A stretch of 64,000 nt of DNA from Acetobacter farinalis (lineage in GTDB: Bacteria > Pseudomonadota > Alphaproteobacteria > Acetobacterales > Acetobacteraceae). A program made the translations under genes and the position numbers. The notes under the pieces were generated by a model. It made no database searches. It was not told the DNA's origin and was given only the letters and a program-made list of their open reading frames with translations. Positions 61,492-64,000 of this stretch are shown piece by piece. Location: assembly GCF_026240015.1 (NCBI RefSeq), contig NZ_JAPIUX010000003.1:202230-266229 (forward strand), written 5' to 3'. Positions within the stretch are counted from its first letter, which is position 1. Each line of letters opens with the position of its first letter.

Positions 61492-62244
61492 TCACTCCTC
61501 TTTGAAAATATTTTTCCCTCTTATAGTTGAATTCTCCATATCATTGACCATCAAGGCTATCGGAGGGAAACTCAGATAAGCGTTCATATCTTCATAATGA
61601 CGAGACATTTCTACATCAATACCGGTATTAAACCATGGAACACTCGTATCTTTTGCGTACTTGGCGTTGTGCTGCGTTAAAGGAAGACACTTATCCAGCA
61701 ATTTCCGGGCACCTTGCGGTGAAATTGAATAAAGCCCAATTCCCGCAACAGATACCAAAGGAAGGAGGGCTGGCTTTTTCTTCTCCTGCTGGAAAACCGA
61801 ATAATTCTCGCGAAGAAAGTTTTGTGAACGAGTTTTTCCCTCCAGAGAAACAACAGCGTTAAAATATGAAGAAAGCCCAACCGGCCAATCATCATTATAC
61901 CCCCACAACAAAATATCCCATTCCTTTAACGTCGCATCGGCCTCTGCAAAGATCTGATAGAAATCATTTCTGATAATGGCATCATCTTCGGCAATATGAC
62001 GCACTGAACTTTCAGAAACTGCTTCCTGCCATAATCTGATGTGTGAAACAGCAATCCCCATTGCCCCTACAGAATACTCCAGATCACAACTGAAAATTCC
62101 GGCTTCAACATATTCTTCCTTTTTAAGTTCCCCTCCTTCACATGCAGAAACGCGTTGAATGGGAAGTTGAGAATTGAATTTCTGAAAATCAGTGAACCGC
62201 TGAGGCGTTCTGTCTAGTGAAATAACTCTGATCGGATTAAGCAT
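61492..62244 (-). CDS. Glycosyltransferase family 25-like protein
   Basis: 250 residues from the ATG at 62244. N-terminus INPIRVISLDRTPQRF-like (LNPIRVISLDRTPQRFTDFQ), then GAMGIAVSHIRLWQEAVSES and the acidic HIAEDDAIIRNDF, which corresponds to the DDA metal/sugar-nucleotide region of family 25 enzymes; VSVAGIGLYSISPQGARKLL follows. Such enzymes add sugars to lipopolysaccharide or capsule. The gene is AT-rich and is flanked on both sides by insertion-sequence remnants, like the discoidin gene at the start of the window. Acceptor unknown. Confidence 0.72.
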   Translation of the reverse strand: MLNPIRVISLDRTPQRFTDFQKFNSQLPIQRVSACEGGELKKEEYVEAGIFSCDLEYSVGAMGIAVSHIRLWQEAVSESSVRHIAEDDAIIRNDFYQIFAEADATLKEWDILLWGYNDDWPVGLSSYFNAVVSLEGKTRSQNFLRENYSVFQQEKKKPALLPLVSVAGIGLYSISPQGARKLLDKCLPLTQHNAKYAKDTSVPWFNTGIDVEMSRHYEDMNAYLSFPPIALMVNDMENSTIRGKNIFKEE

Positions 62245-62344
62245 ACTGAGACTTTCTTTCGCAAAAAACGCACGCACAACCTTAAAGCTTCTGCCATTGC
62301 AGCGCGACCACACCTTGGCAATCGCTTCAGAACCACCAGGAAAA

Positions 62345-62652
62345 ACTTAGCAAGTCTCTCTCAAACCTTATGCCGTTGCATGATACGCTCCACCACACAC
62401 TGCATTTAACCTTCTTGAATAACACCTCCAAATAAAAAACAGCCCCCCCCCAAAGGAAGGTGTCTCCCCTCTAAATCATAATCTCTCATATTCCAGCCGG
62501 CTATGAACAGCCCCCTCAACCGTATCATCTGCCGCGACCTGATGGAGCCATACGGATAAACTCAACAGCCCGCAGACAAAGACCCGCGTGCCGACCCAAC
62601 CCTACGGCGTGTCGCCAGTTAAGCCCAGAGCGCAGAGTCCGATACTTGAGGG
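62345..62652. other. 308-base region without a recognisable gene
   Basis: The promoter of the glycosyltransferase gene should lie at its left edge. A run of nine C at about 62443-62451 and a leader-like stretch follow; the part from about 62600 may be the beginning of the adjoining IS5 remnant. Nothing else was identified. Confidence 0.4.
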
Positions 62653-63351
62653 TTGTACTTTTTGAGGCTTTATGATGTCTGTTTTCGCGGTTTTGGGGGA
62701 GACAGATGGCGGTACTGTATCGTTATCGCGCGGGCATTCCATGGCATAATCTTCCTACCCGGTTCGGTGACTGGAAAAACGTGCACCGGCGCCTGCGCCG
62801 CTGGTGCGAAAGTGGTGTCATCGAAAGGATCTTTCATCATCTGGCTGCTACTCATGGCAATGAATACATGATGACCGACAGCACGATTGTCCGGGCGCAT
62901 CAGTACAGTGCGGGCGCTCTTAAAAAGAGGGCGCGGATCAGGCCATCGGACGCTCACGAGGCGGATCGACCACAAAGATCCATGCCATTTGCGATGCTCT
63001 GGGCAACCTGGTGGAACTCGCCCTCACACCGGGACAGGGTGCCGATATCACCCAGGCCGAGCCCTTGTGGAAAACATCAACCTGGATGCCTTCCTTGCCG
63101 ACAGAGCTTATGACGCAGACAGGCTGATTGACCATTTGGCACAGCGTGAAATTACCCCGGTCATCCCGTCGAAAAGAAACAGGATGATACAACGGGAAAC
63201 AGACTTTCCTCTCTACAGGGAGCGAAAACTTCTCGAGAGGTTCTTTAATAAACTCAAACAGTTCCGAGCCATAGCAACCCGCTACGATAAACTGAAATCA
63301 ACCTCCCTCGCAACCATTCAGTTCGATTCAGCAATCATACTCTTTAACTGA
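62653..63351 (+). pseudogene. IS5-family (IS427-like) transposase remnant
   Basis: The 5' end is truncated. From 62706 the frame reads AVLYRYRAGIPWHNLPTRFG, DWKNVHRRLRRWCESGVIER and YMMTDSTIVRAHQYSAGALK with the first catalytic Asp. It then shifts frame around 62930 and again near 63050; the last part (NLDAFLADRAYDADRLIDHL; LLERFFNKLKQFRAIATRYD) lies in the frame ending at 63351. All catalytic residues remain, but the frames are broken. Confidence 0.8.
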
Positions 63352-63415
63352 CTGACATGCCCCCCGGAAATGTAACTATTTAAAAGTAGAGTCCGATCGA
63401 GAAGGATACGGACGG

Positions 63416-63690
63416 ATGAAGCGCAGTCGTTTTACGGAAGAGCAGATTATCGGGATCCTGAAGGAACAGGAGGGTGGGCTGAAGGTCCCTGATCTTTGCC
63501 GCAAACGCGGGATCAGTGACGCGGCCTTCTACAAATAGAAGACCCGTTATGGTGGTCTTGAGGTATCTGAGGCCAAACGGCTGAAGGCGCTGGAAGATGA
63601 AAACAGCCGCCTGAAACGTTTTCTGGCTGATGCGATGCTGGATAATGCAGCGCTGAAGGAAATCGTTGAAAAAAGTGGTGACGCCTGTCG
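63416..63690 (+). pseudogene. IS3 OrfA with an internal stop
   Basis: The frame matches the intact OrfA at 456 but has TAG at 63536-63538 (codon 41), where the other copy has Trp in FYKW. Near the end, one G fewer (GTTGAAAAAAGTGG) also changes the frame compared with the intact KEIVGKKW ending. Not functional. Confidence 0.85.
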
Positions 63691-63876
63691 CGAAACGGCA
63701 GGCGATCCGATATATTCAGGAGGCTCTGGCCCTGAGTGAACGCCGTGCCTGTGCGCTTGTTGGTGTTGCAAGGCGTGTCGCGCGGTATGTTTCTACCGGA
63801 GCGGACGATGCTGCCCTGCGCCAGCGCCCTACGGGAACTGGCGGACCAACGACGCCGCTTTGGCTATCGCCGCCTA
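63680..63876 (+). pseudogene. IS3 OrfB, N-terminal fragment with frameshift
   Basis: Reads VTPVAKRQAIRYIQEALALS, ERRACALVGVARRVARYVST, then an extra C in the CCAGCGCCCTACGG stretch (about 63822-63835) throws the frame; the normal continuation LRELADQRRRFGYRRL is in the next frame. The gene is cut at 63876 by an IS630 end before the catalytic domain. Confidence 0.8.
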
Positions 63877-64000
63877 GAGCACGTCCACTGAACGATGAAT
63901 CGTGTGGGGTGACATGGGGCATAGATTGTGATTCACCGTTTCCATTGATGGAGATGGTGATGGCACGAGCATTGAGTGACGATCTTCGGGTGCGCGTTCT
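63877..64000 (+). mobile_element. IS630-family element, left end (continues beyond the window)
   Basis: A new terminal repeat begins GAGCACGTCCACTGAACGAT directly after a TA dinucleotide (63875-63876), the target of this family. The inserted element interrupts the IS3 orfB. Confidence 0.7.
63960..64000 (+). CDS. IS630-family transposase, N-terminal start (partial)
   Basis: The frame from ATG 63960 reads MARALSDDLRVRV and leaves the window. This is the common opening of IS630-type transposases of acetic acid bacteria, just before the helix-turn-helix. Too short to judge whether the gene is intact. Confidence 0.65.
   Translation, partial: MARALSDDLRVRV

Larger units (their letters stand above)
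63353..63876 (+). mobile_element. Second copy of the IS3-family element, decayed and truncated
   Basis: Starts TGACATGCCCCCCGGAAATG and runs nearly parallel to the copy at 393 for about 350 bases, in the same orientation, then continues into orfB until 63876, where an IS630 end begins. OrfA has a stop and orfB a frameshift. It and the copy at 393 are direct repeats at the two edges of the window. Confidence 0.85.

Overview
The window looks like a chromosomal segment of an acetic acid bacterium (Acetobacteraceae, Alphaproteobacteria). The reasons are its high-GC coding style, hopanoid-associated genes (hpnN, hpnL), an OprB-type sugar porin, a type II sulfide:quinone oxidoreductase, an ethanolamine ammonia-lyase operon without a microcompartment, a SAM-II riboswitch in front of metZ, and many insertion sequences. 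Genus and species cannot be fixed from the sequence alone.

Layout. (1) 1-7232 is an insertion-sequence graveyard: the tail of a discoidin-domain protein, then pieces of IS3 and IS5 elements, an intact-looking IS66 (tnpA/B/C), an IS3 element interrupted by an IS5 element, an IS630 scrap and a complete IS481. (2) 7412-56403 is ordinary chromosome. It holds amtB; a secreted Ala/Pro-rich protein; the xerC-pip-retropepsin operon; priA; yajC divergent from a DUF815 ATPase; a Rieske oxygenase overlapping a GNAT-Nudix fusion gene; metZ under a SAM-II riboswitch; apaG and folE; moaB with a DJ-1/PfpI gene; an OprB porin; an SbcC/SbcD-like pair; an AaeB/AaeX/AaeA-like efflux set; an orphan RND permease; a DUF3297 gene and SQR; hpnL-hpnN; the ribD-ribE-ribBA-ribH operon under an FMN riboswitch; the eutB-eutC-eat operon followed by a beta-barrel protein and a cytochrome c, with a divergent AraC regulator; a WrbA-like flavoprotein; and a tiny lipoprotein. 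(3) 56884-64000 is a second accessory zone. It has a dead IS630, an AT-rich secreted tail-fibre-like protein with a broken 3' end, an IS5 (IS427-type) element, an IS110 remnant, a family 25 glycosyltransferase, an IS5 remnant, a second decayed copy of the IS3 element seen near position 393, and the start of another IS630.

How the genes work together. Several sets make local sense. The rib genes give a complete GTP-to-riboflavin route with feedback by FMN. The eut genes import ethanolamine and split it to acetaldehyde and ammonia; acetaldehyde could feed the membrane aldehyde dehydrogenases typical of acetic acid bacteria, and a nearby cytochrome c and outer-membrane barrel lie on the same strand. 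HpnL and HpnN belong to hopanoid handling. The SbcC/D-like pair, XerC and PriA serve chromosome maintenance. I found no CRISPR array, tRNA, rRNA or convincing prophage. The most unusual items are the eut-porin-cytochrome cluster, the GNAT-Nudix fusion, two nested stem-loops between folE and the PfpI gene, the palindromes in front of SQR, and the AT-rich secreted protein stranded between insertion sequences.
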